A stretch of DNA of 64,000 bases from NCBI RefSeq assembly GCF_910593845.1, contig NZ_CAJVAS010000014.1, positions 91,546-155,545 of the forward strand, in the 5' to 3' direction. Under the pieces are notes generated by a model that searched no databases, was not told the DNA's origin, and saw only the letters and a list, made by a program, of their open reading frames with translations. The DNA comes from Paenibacillus solanacearum (GTDB taxonomy: Bacteria; Bacillota; Bacilli; Paenibacillales; NBRC-103111). Positions within the stretch are counted from its first letter, which is position 1; every line of letters begins with the position of its first letter. The position numbers and the translations under genes were made by a program. This document shows positions 1-9,056 of this stretch, piece after piece.

Positions 1-555
1 CTCGCTGCGAATGCGTTCGCAGACAAGCGGGTTCACCCGGTCCAGCACCGGCTGCAGCAAATATGCAAGCCATGCGAACAGGTTGCCGGTCTCGGCGGCA
101 AACAAGTCGATTCCGGGCTGGGAGAGAACGTCCGGCAGTCCGGGATGCCGTTCCTGGAACATCCGGTTATGCGCGGAGATGACCCAGCTCGACTCCTCGC
201 TGATCAGCCAAATTCCGTTAATCAGATCTTTCACGAAACGTCCCTTGTTCTCCACGCACTCGGCCAGGGCCAGAGAGGTGACGGCCCGTCTGCGCAAATG
301 GTACACGCCGTCGTACCGGGTCCGGTTGCCGTTATGCAGAAACTCCATATACATCGATGCGGTGAGCACCGGCCAGTTGTAATCGAGGTATTTCTCCCCT
401 TCCGCCACGACCGACTGCCGCAGCTCCGCAGGCAGCGCTTCCCACTCGCTTCGCCGTTCGGCGTCCGGGTAAGGGCGGTATGCAGCCCGCGGCAGTACCT
501 GATCCGCCAGCCGCTGCCCGGCAAACCATTCGCTCAAATGTCTCATCGTTGTCAT
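1..555 (-). CDS. Heparinase II/III family protein (N-terminal part, cut by window edge)
   Basis: The visible 185 codons run off the left edge without a stop. They align along their length with the N-terminal region of the 630-residue heparinase II/III protein at 13256-15148: both share a YMEFLHNGNRTRY / YMDFVKNGNRSRY block, a later NGIWLISEESSWV / NGLWALCEESYWV block and a DLFAAET / DLFSAET block. These belong to the helical toroid domain; the catalytic and beta-sandwich parts would lie outside the window. There is no signal peptide, so the product is probably cytoplasmic. The start ATG overlaps the stop of the upstream lyase gene in an ATGA arrangement, with GAGGGG just upstream, which suggests translational coupling and membership of the same operon. 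An internal ATG at 546 is an alternative start. Confidence 0.85.
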   Translation of the reverse strand, partial: MTTMRHLSEWFAGQRLADQVLPRAAYRPYPDAERRSEWEALPAELRQSVVAEGEKYLDYNWPVLTASMYMEFLHNGNRTRYDGVYHLRRRAVTSLALAECVENKGRFVKDLINGIWLISEESSWVISAHNRMFQERHPGLPDVLSQPGIDLFAAETGNLFAWLAYLLQPVLDRVNPLVCERIRSE

Positions 556-2807
556 TTCCCCTCTTCACTCACTTCGGCCTGCAATGTCAGCCGCACGTCT
601 GCGGTCACGCCGGTCAAATGAAGCACCCCGGCCGCTTCGGTCACGTCGCGCGTTTCGCGCCGGCCCTCCGTCTCCACGCTCCACCGCCCGGCGGCAAGAT
701 CGGCGATGACGCATTGGAACGAACCGGCCCCTTGGCTGCCCCCGGCCAAGCCGGAGACGGACACCGTCAACGGACCGCGCAGCCGCTCGCCGCTCTTGCC
801 GAACAGCACGATCCAATCATTGATTCTGGCGCCGACCAAGTCGCCGGTGTCGATCCGCTCCGTAGGGAGCGCCGGCGGGCCGCCGATCTCTTTCACCTGC
901 ATCACGTTCAAAAAATAATTTTGCTCAGCCGGCTCGCGCGGGCTTACTTCGATGCGCCAGGCGCCCTGTTCTTTCGTGCTTGGAAAATCGTTGACGAAGT
1001 TGGTGCCGAACACCCAATACTCTTGGCCGGGACCGCCAACTGCCACGATGTCCCGATTGCCCCCTTCCGGCAGCAGCGTGTCATTGATCAGTTGACCGCT
1101 ATAGCCGTCCTCGCTGCGCGAAATAACCGTCCGGCCCGCTTCCTCCGCAATCTGCGGCTCCTCTACGCTGTGCAGCAGCCAATATTTGCGGAAATCGGCT
1201 CGGGCGGATACGACGCGGTCGAATACGATCAGCGCCGCCGGATGCGTGTCGTCCTTGAAGTTCAAGAACAGGAACGAGCGCTGGAACTGCTTCATTTTGT
1301 CCGAATACGCGGCCGTAATGTCACCTTTCAAGTATGAATAATCCGGTTGAACGGGGTCCGGTCCGAACCCGTGCGCCAGCACCTCGCCCCGCTTGAAGTC
1401 TTTGCCGAGCAGCTCCTCAAGGCTGAGCGGAGGCCGTCCCTCGTTCGGCCAGCGCTGACCGCCGTCGTTCACGTTCGGCCAAGTAAGTCCGCCGTCCTTG
1501 ACATACGGGTAATGTTTTAATTCCTCCGGATCGTACACCAGTACCGTATTGTACGCGATCGACCGCTTGAAGTAATACTTGTTGTGCGGTGAATGGTATT
1601 TACCGGAAGAGCCTTTGTAAATGCCGGAATCGATTGCCAAGTAGCCTTTGTAATACAGCTGGAACGCACCGGCGTCCAAATGCTGGTGATTGTTGTACTG
1701 GTATTCGCCAATGCGCATCTCGGCGACCACCGTTCCCGAGCTGCGGTCCATCCCCGTATCCCAGCCTGTTCTGGCGATCATGATCCCCATCGGCGAGCCG
1801 AAATACCGCGTTTGCGGAAGCTCCTGCACCGGTCTCGGCGCAACGTCGGCGTTGTAGAACAAAAAGGCGTGAAACACATACATGTCCGGAATGGACTGAA
1901 ATTCGCGAAACTGCTGATCGAGAAAATACGGATTGCCGTAATAGCTCCCCGCCATCAAATAGACGAGCGGGAACAGCCTGATATATTCATGCTCGGCATA
2001 GAGCGGATTGTCGCTGTCCCCGTCGCGGAGCAGCTTGCCGTCCGGCCTGCGGGTATAAATCCATTGATAGCCCACCCGCTCCTGCGAGGCGTCGAACGGA
2101 TTGCCCGCGCCCATCCGGTCCATGATCCATGTGGCGTACAGCTCGGCCTGATACCGGTACGAGCCGTAATTATCCCCCTGGTGATGCCACCCCGAAGGAT
2201 AGAAGAAGTTGCGCGGAGGCACCATCTCCGCATACAGCCGCCCGGCGGCAAGGTTGTACATCTCCGGGTCTTCGTCATAAATCGCAATGCCGGTGCCGAG
2301 CAGATCGCGCATCAGCATCCATTCGCTCGTATGGCCGACGATCGAGCCTTCTTTGTTCGGCGGATAGCCGCATTCCAGCAGCAGCGCCAGCCGTTTGAAA
2401 TGGCCGATCATGAAGCGGCGCTCCTCGTCGCTGATCAGCTCGCGGCACCAATCGTAGACGACGGCGCCCGCCAGCATCAATCGTCCGATGGACCGGGAAA
2501 TGTCCTGATAACTCGCATTGAACGATTTCGTAAGGCTGTGCAGCGCCAGCTGCTTCGCACGCTGCCCGGCTTCTTCGTCGCCGTCCAGCACGTACATGAG
2601 CGCGCTTGCTTCGATGAGATAGACGTCGCCCGGACTTTCGCTGGAATAGGCGTCGTTGATGTCGATCCGGCTGAATTCGGTCAGCCGCTCCCATACTTGC
2701 TTCATTTCCGGCTTCGTTCTTTTTTCCCTTAACGCGGGAATGTCTTGACTTCGGATCAGCAGGCGCGGATGCTCCTGCGGGGGAATATGCGGCGGCTGCG
2801 GATACAT
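552..2807 (-). CDS. Heparinase-II-like polysaccharide lyase A (PL21 type), altered zinc site
   Basis: The 751-residue protein has no signal peptide and matches the domain order of Pedobacter heparinus heparinase II as I recall it: helical toroid about 1-330, then beta-sandwich domains. Family catalytic residues appear as H159 and E162 (GHTSEW), Y214 and R218, and H374 (NNHQHLDAG). Of the zinc ligands, H376 and D393 (LAIDSG) are kept, but the third ligand position is Y419 (RSIAYNT) instead of His; the paralogue at 9043-11436 keeps His. Spacing between these residues is identical to heparinase II. The expected activity is beta-elimination of uronate-containing glycosaminoglycan; whether this copy is active is uncertain. 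GGAGG lies 9 bases before the ATG. It sits near the end of the glycan operon and overlaps the next gene by four bases. Confidence 0.88.
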   Translation of the reverse strand: MYPQPPHIPPQEHPRLLIRSQDIPALREKRTKPEMKQVWERLTEFSRIDINDAYSSESPGDVYLIEASALMYVLDGDEEAGQRAKQLALHSLTKSFNASYQDISRSIGRLMLAGAVVYDWCRELISDEERRFMIGHFKRLALLLECGYPPNKEGSIVGHTSEWMLMRDLLGTGIAIYDEDPEMYNLAAGRLYAEMVPPRNFFYPSGWHHQGDNYGSYRYQAELYATWIMDRMGAGNPFDASQERVGYQWIYTRRPDGKLLRDGDSDNPLYAEHEYIRLFPLVYLMAGSYYGNPYFLDQQFREFQSIPDMYVFHAFLFYNADVAPRPVQELPQTRYFGSPMGIMIARTGWDTGMDRSSGTVVAEMRIGEYQYNNHQHLDAGAFQLYYKGYLAIDSGIYKGSSGKYHSPHNKYYFKRSIAYNTVLVYDPEELKHYPYVKDGGLTWPNVNDGGQRWPNEGRPPLSLEELLGKDFKRGEVLAHGFGPDPVQPDYSYLKGDITAAYSDKMKQFQRSFLFLNFKDDTHPAALIVFDRVVSARADFRKYWLLHSVEEPQIAEEAGRTVISRSEDGYSGQLINDTLLPEGGNRDIVAVGGPGQEYWVFGTNFVNDFPSTKEQGAWRIEVSPREPAEQNYFLNVMQVKEIGGPPALPTERIDTGDLVGARINDWIVLFGKSGERLRGPLTVSVSGLAGGSQGAGSFQCVIADLAAGRWSVETEGRRETRDVTEAAGVLHLTGVTADVRLTLQAEVSEEGK

Positions 2808-2915
2808 GGCGCCAGTCCTCCTTTTTTCGGGTAGGTCGATGAGCTTGGAATCGGGTTGGAACGGACAGCCTGACGATCGTTTGGGATCCGCGATGCATTC
2901 GGCGCCCTGCTCGGG

Positions 2916-4229
2916 CTACTTCGACTTCTTCACTTCAAGCATCGCTTTCTCCGCTTTATCCTGCACTTCGCGAAGCACGGTATTGACATCCTTGTTGTTC
3001 TGCGCCATATCCTTCGCACCTTCGCGAATCAACTGCTTGAACGGCAGGTCGTAATCGGTCGGCTTCACGATCGGCGCGGGCTTCGTCTTGAACACGGCCT
3101 GCACGTTTTTGCCCTGGAAGCTCTTCAGCTCGGACGCGTACGTTTTCTTGACGCTGTCGTTGTTCAAGGAAGTCATGCGGCCCGTCTTATTCATCGCGAT
3201 CTGCGCTTCGTCGGATACGAGCGCCTCGATTACCCGAAACGCTTCTTCCGGATGCTTGCTCTTCGGCGACAGCATCATCAGATGCAGATCCACCGGCTTG
3301 CCGACGCCGGGGCGGTCCTCGAAGGCCGGATACGTCACCATATCCCAGTTGACCGGGTTGCCTTGATTCGCCGTGTCCTCGAACGTGCCGACGACGCCGT
3401 CGCCCCATACCGGGTACATCGCGAGAATGCGGTCTTTGAAAAAGCCGTTCGTCGTATACATGAACTTGTTCTTCTCCCCGATAAATCCGGGAATGTCATA
3501 GATCGCTTTCAGCTTGGAAAAGGCCGTCTTGTAGCCCTGCGTATTCATAAGCGGCTTTTCCTCCTTCTCGTCTACATACGGAAGCGAATATTGCCTCGTC
3601 ACATTTTCCGGGTAATCCGGGTCGACGCCGATGTATTGCACGCCGTCTTCTTTGCGCGTCAGCTTCTTCGCCAGCTCGATCGTCTGATCCCAGGTCATCC
3701 CGTCGGTCGGAAACGGAACGCCGAATTTGTTGAAAATGTCTTTGTTGTACACCATCATGCCGTAGTTCATCGAGAAAGGAACCGCGTACACTTCGCCTTT
3801 GTCCCCGAATTGCTTGATCGCCGCCATACCGGCGGGATCGAACTTGTCGAAGCTGAGGTTATGCTTCTTCGCCAGCGCGCTGAGATCCATGCCGAGGCCA
3901 AGGTTGTTGAACATGCCGATGTACACGTTGCTCGTCAAGATAAGATCGGGCAGCTCTCCGGAGGCGATCACCTGCTCCGGCGTATTCTTATCGCCGTTGC
4001 GCGATACGAGCTGCATCGAGATGTTCGGATATTTCTTCTGAATCGGTTCGACAAAAAACTTCTGGAATTCGGAATCCTGAATGCCGGAGCTGTAGCTGTA
4101 CACGATCAGCTTCACCGGCTCGCTGCCCGCAGCCGGCCCGGTTTCTTCGCTCTTGCCGCCCTTCGAGCAGCCGGCCAAAGCAACCGCCAGACAGAGCAAG
4201 CACGTTCGCGCTGCGCTTGATTTCCACAT
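2916..4229 (-). CDS. Extracellular solute-binding lipoprotein (ABC sugar receptor, family 1)
   Basis: About 437 residues, beginning with a lipoprotein signal and the lipobox LAGC, so Cys21 would be lipid-anchored on the outer face of the membrane. The mature part has the usual pattern of a family-1 sugar-binding protein: an N-terminal lobe with a YSYSSG strand, a middle AVPFSMNYGMMVYNKDIF block typical of the hinge region and a C-terminal lobe with repeated LSPKSKHPEEAF type helices. I chose the ATG at 4229 because GAGAGG is 7 bases upstream; an ATG six bases earlier (4235) is nearly on top of that site. No ABC permease genes lie beside it in the window. It probably captures oligosaccharides released by the secreted lyase encoded just upstream in the operon. 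Confidence 0.88.
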   Translation of the reverse strand: MWKSSAARTCLLCLAVALAGCSKGGKSEETGPAAGSEPVKLIVYSYSSGIQDSEFQKFFVEPIQKKYPNISMQLVSRNGDKNTPEQVIASGELPDLILTSNVYIGMFNNLGLGMDLSALAKKHNLSFDKFDPAGMAAIKQFGDKGEVYAVPFSMNYGMMVYNKDIFNKFGVPFPTDGMTWDQTIELAKKLTRKEDGVQYIGVDPDYPENVTRQYSLPYVDEKEEKPLMNTQGYKTAFSKLKAIYDIPGFIGEKNKFMYTTNGFFKDRILAMYPVWGDGVVGTFEDTANQGNPVNWDMVTYPAFEDRPGVGKPVDLHLMMLSPKSKHPEEAFRVIEALVSDEAQIAMNKTGRMTSLNNDSVKKTYASELKSFQGKNVQAVFKTKPAPIVKPTDYDLPFKQLIREGAKDMAQNNKDVNTVLREVQDKAEKAMLEVKKSK

Positions 4230-4357
4230 CGTCATCCCTCTCCCTTCCGCCCCGCGGGACGGCGGCAGACGCCTGCTTCGGCGTCCGCGCAGCCCGCGGG
4301 GCCCTGCCCTTCCCGTCCTATCCTTCCCGTCCCTATCCTTCACAACCGGCTCGCATG

Positions 4358-6391
4358 TCACTTCCAGTCAGACAGCGGCACGTAACCTTGCCCTGCGGCA
4401 GGTACTGCTTCGCCGCCCGCCAGCGGCACGAGCTCGACGGCCATGCGCACGTCCGTTACGCCTTCCAGCTTGACAGCCAGCTTGCGGATGCCGTTATTGG
4501 CCGTCTGCCCCGCCGGATTCGGCGACTCCGGCAGCGGTCTCGCCTCCATTACCTGGAAGGAAGGCTTGAGCGGAGAATCGCTCGGCAGCGTCAGCGTCAC
4601 CCACAGCCGCTTGCCGTTTTGCGTGAGCAGCGCCGACCTGCCGTCCTCCGCCACCTGCACGGCCGCTTTCGTGTGCATGAACCACCAGACCGTCGAGGGC
4701 TGCTTCGCCTTCAGCTCATCCTGGACAATCAACCGCTTGCGGTCTGCAAGCAGAATGCCTCGTTTCGCCGTTTCCGCGTTCCGGGCATAGGCGGGCTTCA
4801 TATCGGCAATCGCAAATGCCTTCTGCGGCGTCGAAACGTAGTTCACGATTTTGCTCATGGATGCCTGATCCTGCTGAAATTGCGCGTCAGGGTTGATCAC
4901 AAGCGTGTTATGCCCTTCCGGCTTCAGCCGGTAGTACGTGTAACGCTCCTTATCGTAGTTGGAGTAGCCCTTCAGATTGTAATCGTCCTTGCCGACGTCG
5001 ATCGCCCATTGCTCGCCGCCCGCGTGGAATACGAAGGAGCCGATGTCCGAATGCGAATGGCTCGCGACGGCGGTCCCCGCCTTGAAGCCGGCGAATACAC
5101 CGGTCGGGTCGTACCACTTGCTGCGCATCATCACAAGCTCCGCATCGCGATAGTACACGTCCGTCGGCAGCGACGTGTCCGATTGGCGGAACTTCGGATC
5201 GTACCAGAGCAGGTCGTAGACGCCGCCCGCCTGCTTCGCGTCATCCATCATCGCCAGCCGATGACCGGCCAGCTTCGGATCGTTAATCGCCTTGGCGAGC
5301 CAGAACAGCTCGGGCATCTTCATCTTGCCGCTGTCGTTGTCGGCAAAGTTGTACGTCCCTTGCGGTCCGGTCACATATACCGGGAAGTAAGCCGTCTTCG
5401 CCAGCGTCGGCGTCTGGGCGTGGCCGTACGTCGTGCCTACCGCCGTCTGCAGCGCCGCCATGTAGCTGACGGTGTATTCCATCATGTAGCGCCAGTAGCC
5501 CGGCCCTTCGCTCCAGCCGCCATCCGGCCCCCAATGGCTCAGAATGATGGTCTGCACGGATTTCATCGAGCGGATGATGATGTCGCCCGCAAGCGCCCGC
5601 ACTTCATCCTCGTCCCCGATCGCCAGCGCGCCGACGATAATACCGCCGTTGCAGACGGCGCTCCAGTTGTTGACCGGATCGGTGCGGACGCTCCACCATA
5701 CTTTGTTGTTGTGGGCATCGACCGCCTTCTGCAGCCCCTTCTCCACCATCGCCTTGCGCACCGCAGCTTTTTGCTCCGGCGTCAGCACGTCGTACAGCCA
5801 GTCGTAGCCGATGCCCATACCCGCGGTAATTTCCGCGGTATTGAGAAATTCCTTCTTGTCATTCCAGTCGGGGAACGACGCCATCGCGAGCATTTCCTGA
5901 ACCGCCCGCTTCGCATACTTCTCCTCCCCGCTCAGCCGGTACATCATCGCGTTCTGCTCGATGATCGGCCGGGCGTCTCTGGCGGACAGCATGCGCCGGC
6001 CGTCAGGCGTCTCGTAAGCGCCGACCGGCTTCGTCAGCGTCTTGTCCGCCGTCTTGCGCAGATCGGCGTACCATTTCCGCAGCAGCGGGTCGCTCTTGAC
6101 GTCTTCCTTCAGCTTCGCGAACGTATCCGCCGTAGCGAACAGCCGCGGATGCTGCCGGTTCGGGTTGTTCTTCTGGAGATCGGCGATGATGCTATCCGCC
6201 GTAGGAGCCGGCCCGTTGTACGGCGCGAACGCCGGCGGCGGCAGCGGCGTCTGAACCGCCGTCTGCTGGCCCTCCGTCCCCGGCTGCGTCCGGGCAGCGG
6301 GTTCGCCGCTGCCGGTGCACGCCGGCAGCACGGCGATGCAGAGCAGCAGCAGCCAGACCAACACCGAATTTGCTTGCTTATGTAACCGCAT
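4358..6391 (-). CDS. Secreted lipoprotein heparinase II/III family lyase
   Basis: 677 residues. The N-terminus carries a lipoprotein signal ending in LPAC with Cys25 as the lipid site, followed by a Gly/Thr/Gln/Pro linker, so the enzyme should be anchored outside the cell. The middle is an alpha-helical toroid with WYADLRKTAD and NNWSAVCNGG blocks, and the C-terminal half has the heparinase II/III beta-sandwich signature: ASHSHSDIGSFVFHAGG with His445 and His447, followed by AIDVGKDDY. It is probably the first enzyme to cut the polymer, giving oligosaccharides for uptake. The exact substrate cannot be told from sequence; alginate, heparin and other uronate polymers are all cut by relatives. 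A GGGGGAG ribosome site precedes the ATG. It is the only lyase here with an export signal. Confidence 0.87.
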   Translation of the reverse strand: MRLHKQANSVLVWLLLLCIAVLPACTGSGEPAARTQPGTEGQQTAVQTPLPPPAFAPYNGPAPTADSIIADLQKNNPNRQHPRLFATADTFAKLKEDVKSDPLLRKWYADLRKTADKTLTKPVGAYETPDGRRMLSARDARPIIEQNAMMYRLSGEEKYAKRAVQEMLAMASFPDWNDKKEFLNTAEITAGMGIGYDWLYDVLTPEQKAAVRKAMVEKGLQKAVDAHNNKVWWSVRTDPVNNWSAVCNGGIIVGALAIGDEDEVRALAGDIIIRSMKSVQTIILSHWGPDGGWSEGPGYWRYMMEYTVSYMAALQTAVGTTYGHAQTPTLAKTAYFPVYVTGPQGTYNFADNDSGKMKMPELFWLAKAINDPKLAGHRLAMMDDAKQAGGVYDLLWYDPKFRQSDTSLPTDVYYRDAELVMMRSKWYDPTGVFAGFKAGTAVASHSHSDIGSFVFHAGGEQWAIDVGKDDYNLKGYSNYDKERYTYYRLKPEGHNTLVINPDAQFQQDQASMSKIVNYVSTPQKAFAIADMKPAYARNAETAKRGILLADRKRLIVQDELKAKQPSTVWWFMHTKAAVQVAEDGRSALLTQNGKRLWVTLTLPSDSPLKPSFQVMEARPLPESPNPAGQTANNGIRKLAVKLEGVTDVRMAVELVPLAGGEAVPAAGQGYVPLSDWK

Positions 6392-6418
6392 AGGTTCTCC
6401 CCCTGTGAACGGTGCGTT

Positions 6419-7555
6419 CTACCAGAACATGTCCCGCTGGCCGCGCAGCTTGGCGAGCGCTTCCACAAAGAAGTAGTCGCCGTAAATCAAGCCGACATCG
6501 ATATTTTTGCCGGCCGGGTAATGGCCGGTACCGTGAAGCAGAATCGCTTCATCCTGCTGATCCCATACCGCGTAATGATCGGCGAGCGATTTCAAGATCC
6601 GCTTCGCCGCCGAAGCGTACAGCCGGCTCTGCTCCGCCGGCACCGATTCTGCCAGCAGCAGCAGGCCGCTTGCGGCAATCGCCGCCGCCGAGGAATCCCG
6701 CGGTGCGCCTTCCAGCGTCGGCAGCCGGAAGTCCCAGTAAGGGACAAGGTCTTCCGGCAGGTTCGCCAGGAAGAAATGCGCCGACCGCTTGCTGCCCTGC
6801 AAATAGGCGTCGTCCTTCGTATAGTGATAGCACAGCGCCAGGCCGTACAGCGCCCAGGCCGTCCCTCTCGCCCAAGCGGATTCCGGGGCGTAGCCCTGCC
6901 CGCCGAGCGTGCCGACGCGCTGGCCGGTCTCCGGGTCAAACGCCGCGATATGGCAGCAGGAGCCGTCCTCGCGGAAAAATTCGCGCAGCACCGTATTGGC
7001 ATGCTCGGCCGCGATATGCTTGAACCGCGGGTCGCCGATCTCGGCGGATGCCCAGAACAGGAGGCTGAGGTTCATCATGCAGTCGATAATCGCCCAGCCG
7101 GCGTTGCCGCCGTCCGCTTTCCAGTTGTTGTTGTTCCACGCCCGGATGTAGCCGCCCTTGAGATTGAACCGGCTGGCAAGCCAAGCGGCCACCTTCAAGG
7201 CGCGCAGCTTCGACTCGGCGCTGCCGGTCAGTTTGTAGTTCGCCACCGAGGAGAGCGACCACATGAATCCGACATCGTGATGAAGCCGCGTATACTCGTC
7301 GATGCATACGTCCATTTGGGCTTCGCACGCTTCGGCCAGCTGCCGGAACGCCTCGTTCTTCGTGTCGCGGTAAGCAAGCCACAGCAGTCCTGGCCAAAAT
7401 CCCGAAGTCCACGCCTGCGGCTCCGTTCCGTCGTATTTCCCATCCTTCGATACATGAGGGAATCCGCTCCCGATCGCCTGGCTCATCAGCCCGATCTTCG
7501 CCACCGCTTTCTCCCATGCTTCGTCAATCCATGCTTCGTATGCTGCTGCCTTCAT
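6419..7555 (-). CDS. Glycoside hydrolase family 88, unsaturated glucuronyl hydrolase
   Basis: 378 residues from the ATG at 7555, which has GGAGG 9 to 10 bases upstream; a longer reading frame lacks a ribosome site. The fold is an (alpha/alpha)6 barrel. Asp94 in HHDVGFMW and Asp158 in IIDCMMNL match the two catalytic aspartates known in Bacillus unsaturated glucuronyl hydrolase (Asp88 and Asp149). The C-terminal NIDVGLIYGDYFFVEAL block is also typical. The enzyme hydrates the 4,5-double bond left by polysaccharide lyases on the non-reducing uronic acid and so releases it from disaccharides in the cytoplasm. It lies between the lyase and sulfatase genes, which fits stepwise breakdown of a sulfated uronate polymer. 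Confidence 0.92.
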   Translation of the reverse strand: MKAAAYEAWIDEAWEKAVAKIGLMSQAIGSGFPHVSKDGKYDGTEPQAWTSGFWPGLLWLAYRDTKNEAFRQLAEACEAQMDVCIDEYTRLHHDVGFMWSLSSVANYKLTGSAESKLRALKVAAWLASRFNLKGGYIRAWNNNNWKADGGNAGWAIIDCMMNLSLLFWASAEIGDPRFKHIAAEHANTVLREFFREDGSCCHIAAFDPETGQRVGTLGGQGYAPESAWARGTAWALYGLALCYHYTKDDAYLQGSKRSAHFFLANLPEDLVPYWDFRLPTLEGAPRDSSAAAIAASGLLLLAESVPAEQSRLYASAAKRILKSLADHYAVWDQQDEAILLHGTGHYPAGKNIDVGLIYGDYFFVEALAKLRGQRDMFW

Positions 7556-7592
7556 TCGTCTTCTCCTCCGGTTCGTATGATGCCAAGCTTTC

Positions 7593-9056
7593 TTATTTGT
7601 CCTGAAACGGTCCATAGTCGTTCAAAAATTGCCGGTATCCATTCGCCGGCAAGGTCAGCAAATCATTCGTTGCCTGCATATGCTCCCTTAGACTCGCGAG
7701 CATGCGCTCGATCCGGCTGCCGTGTTCTTCCTCGCGAAAAGCAAGATTGTTCATTTCCTGCGGGTCTTCCGCGAGATCGTACAGCTCGATGAACATTTCA
7801 TCCTTGAATATATCGACGATCAGCTTGTCGCTTCCTTCGATGACGCATCGCTGGAAGTTGCTTCGCGCGCCGTTGCCGTCGAATTGGATGAAGACCTGTT
7901 CGCGCTCCGGCGCAGCCTTCTCCCCGCGAATGAGCGGCATCAGCGATTCGCCGGACACGCCCTCCGGCATAGTCAGTCCGAGCGATTCGCATAGCGTCGG
8001 GAGCACGTCGACGCTGCTGACCGGCGCCGAGACGCTTCGAACCGCCGGCTCGAAGCCGGACGGGAATTTCATCATCAGCGGCGTCTTTACCGATTCCTCG
8101 TACATGCACATCTTCTGCCACAGCTTGTGGGAGCCGAGCATCTCGCCGTGGTCGCTGCAGAACATGATGAGCGTATCGTCGTAGAGCCCTTCGCTCTTCA
8201 GCTCTGCAATCAGCTTCCCGACGCAATGATCAAGCAGCGCGACCAGGCCCATGTAGACGTTCCAGATTCGCTGCCATTCTTCCCGCGTATACGACGAGCC
8301 GAGCATCCCGGTCAAGTTGTACAGCTGCAGCGGCGACTGGTTGACGCCCCATACGCCGACATTGTCCGGAAGCTTCGCGTCGCCGATCAGCGAGAACCAC
8401 GGCTCCGGGATATGGAGCGGCGGATGCGGCGCCAGAAACATCGCGTTCAGCGCGAACGGCTTGCTGCGGTCCCGCTGACGGATCGCCTCGAGTGAATCGT
8501 TCAATATAAAGCCATCGTAAAAGTAGTCCAGCGCCTCGTCGAACCGGGCCACCGTCGGGATCGAATATTTGCGCTTCCTCGTAATTTTGCCGTAGGCCAG
8601 CTCAGGGACGAGTCCCTGGAAGGCGGGGCCGCCCGGCTTCTTCTTGCCGCTCTCCTTCATGAACGCCTCGTACCGCTGCTCCAGCTGCAGCCAGTGGGTA
8701 CGACTGTCCTCGCTGTGCTCCAATTTCGGCTCGGTGAACAAATGCTGCTTGCCGGTATGCCAGCTGTCCCATTCATGTTCCAGCAGCTCATATAAATTTG
8801 TGTGCTCGGGGCAAACCATCCCGTGCTGCTTCTCCTGCTCCGTCCACGGATTGATCAGCGAGCCGGTCACGTTCGGATATTTCCCGGTAAAAAACGACCC
8901 GCGGGCCGGAACGCACAGCGGCGACGCGCAGTAAGCGCGTTCAAAAACGACGCTCTCCGCCTTTAATGCATTGATATGGGGCGTGTGCTCGCCAAGCGCG
9001 TCCCATCTTAGCTGGTCGGCCATAATGACGACCAGATTGCTTTTACCGCTGCTCAT
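7593..9056 (-). CDS. Type I sulfatase (formylglycine-dependent)
   Basis: 487 residues. The N-terminus has a metal-binding MADQLRWD motif. Cys48 lies in CVPAR, the C-x-P-x-R consensus in which the cysteine is oxidised to formylglycine to become the nucleophile. A C-terminal CSDHGEMLGSH block supplies further metal and active-site residues. There is no signal peptide, so it should act on imported sulfated sugars in the cytoplasm. The ATG at 9056 follows GGGGAGGGG by 7 bases and lies 14 bases inside the end of the upstream lyase gene, showing tight operon packing. No maturase (FGE or anaerobic type) is encoded in the window. Substrate is unknown; its place beside heparinase-II-like lyases suggests glycosaminoglycan sulfate esters or N-sulfate. 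Confidence 0.92.
   Translation of the reverse strand: MSSGKSNLVVIMADQLRWDALGEHTPHINALKAESVVFERAYCASPLCVPARGSFFTGKYPNVTGSLINPWTEQEKQHGMVCPEHTNLYELLEHEWDSWHTGKQHLFTEPKLEHSEDSRTHWLQLEQRYEAFMKESGKKKPGGPAFQGLVPELAYGKITRKRKYSIPTVARFDEALDYFYDGFILNDSLEAIRQRDRSKPFALNAMFLAPHPPLHIPEPWFSLIGDAKLPDNVGVWGVNQSPLQLYNLTGMLGSSYTREEWQRIWNVYMGLVALLDHCVGKLIAELKSEGLYDDTLIMFCSDHGEMLGSHKLWQKMCMYEESVKTPLMMKFPSGFEPAVRSVSAPVSSVDVLPTLCESLGLTMPEGVSGESLMPLIRGEKAAPEREQVFIQFDGNGARSNFQRCVIEGSDKLIVDIFKDEMFIELYDLAEDPQEMNNLAFREEEHGSRIERMLASLREHMQATNDLLTLPANGYRQFLNDYGPFQDK

Noticed and set aside
4217..6385. 722-residue plus-strand frame
   Set aside because: Exactly antisense to the lipoprotein heparinase; rich in Arg and His as expected for a shadow frame of GC-rich coding DNA.
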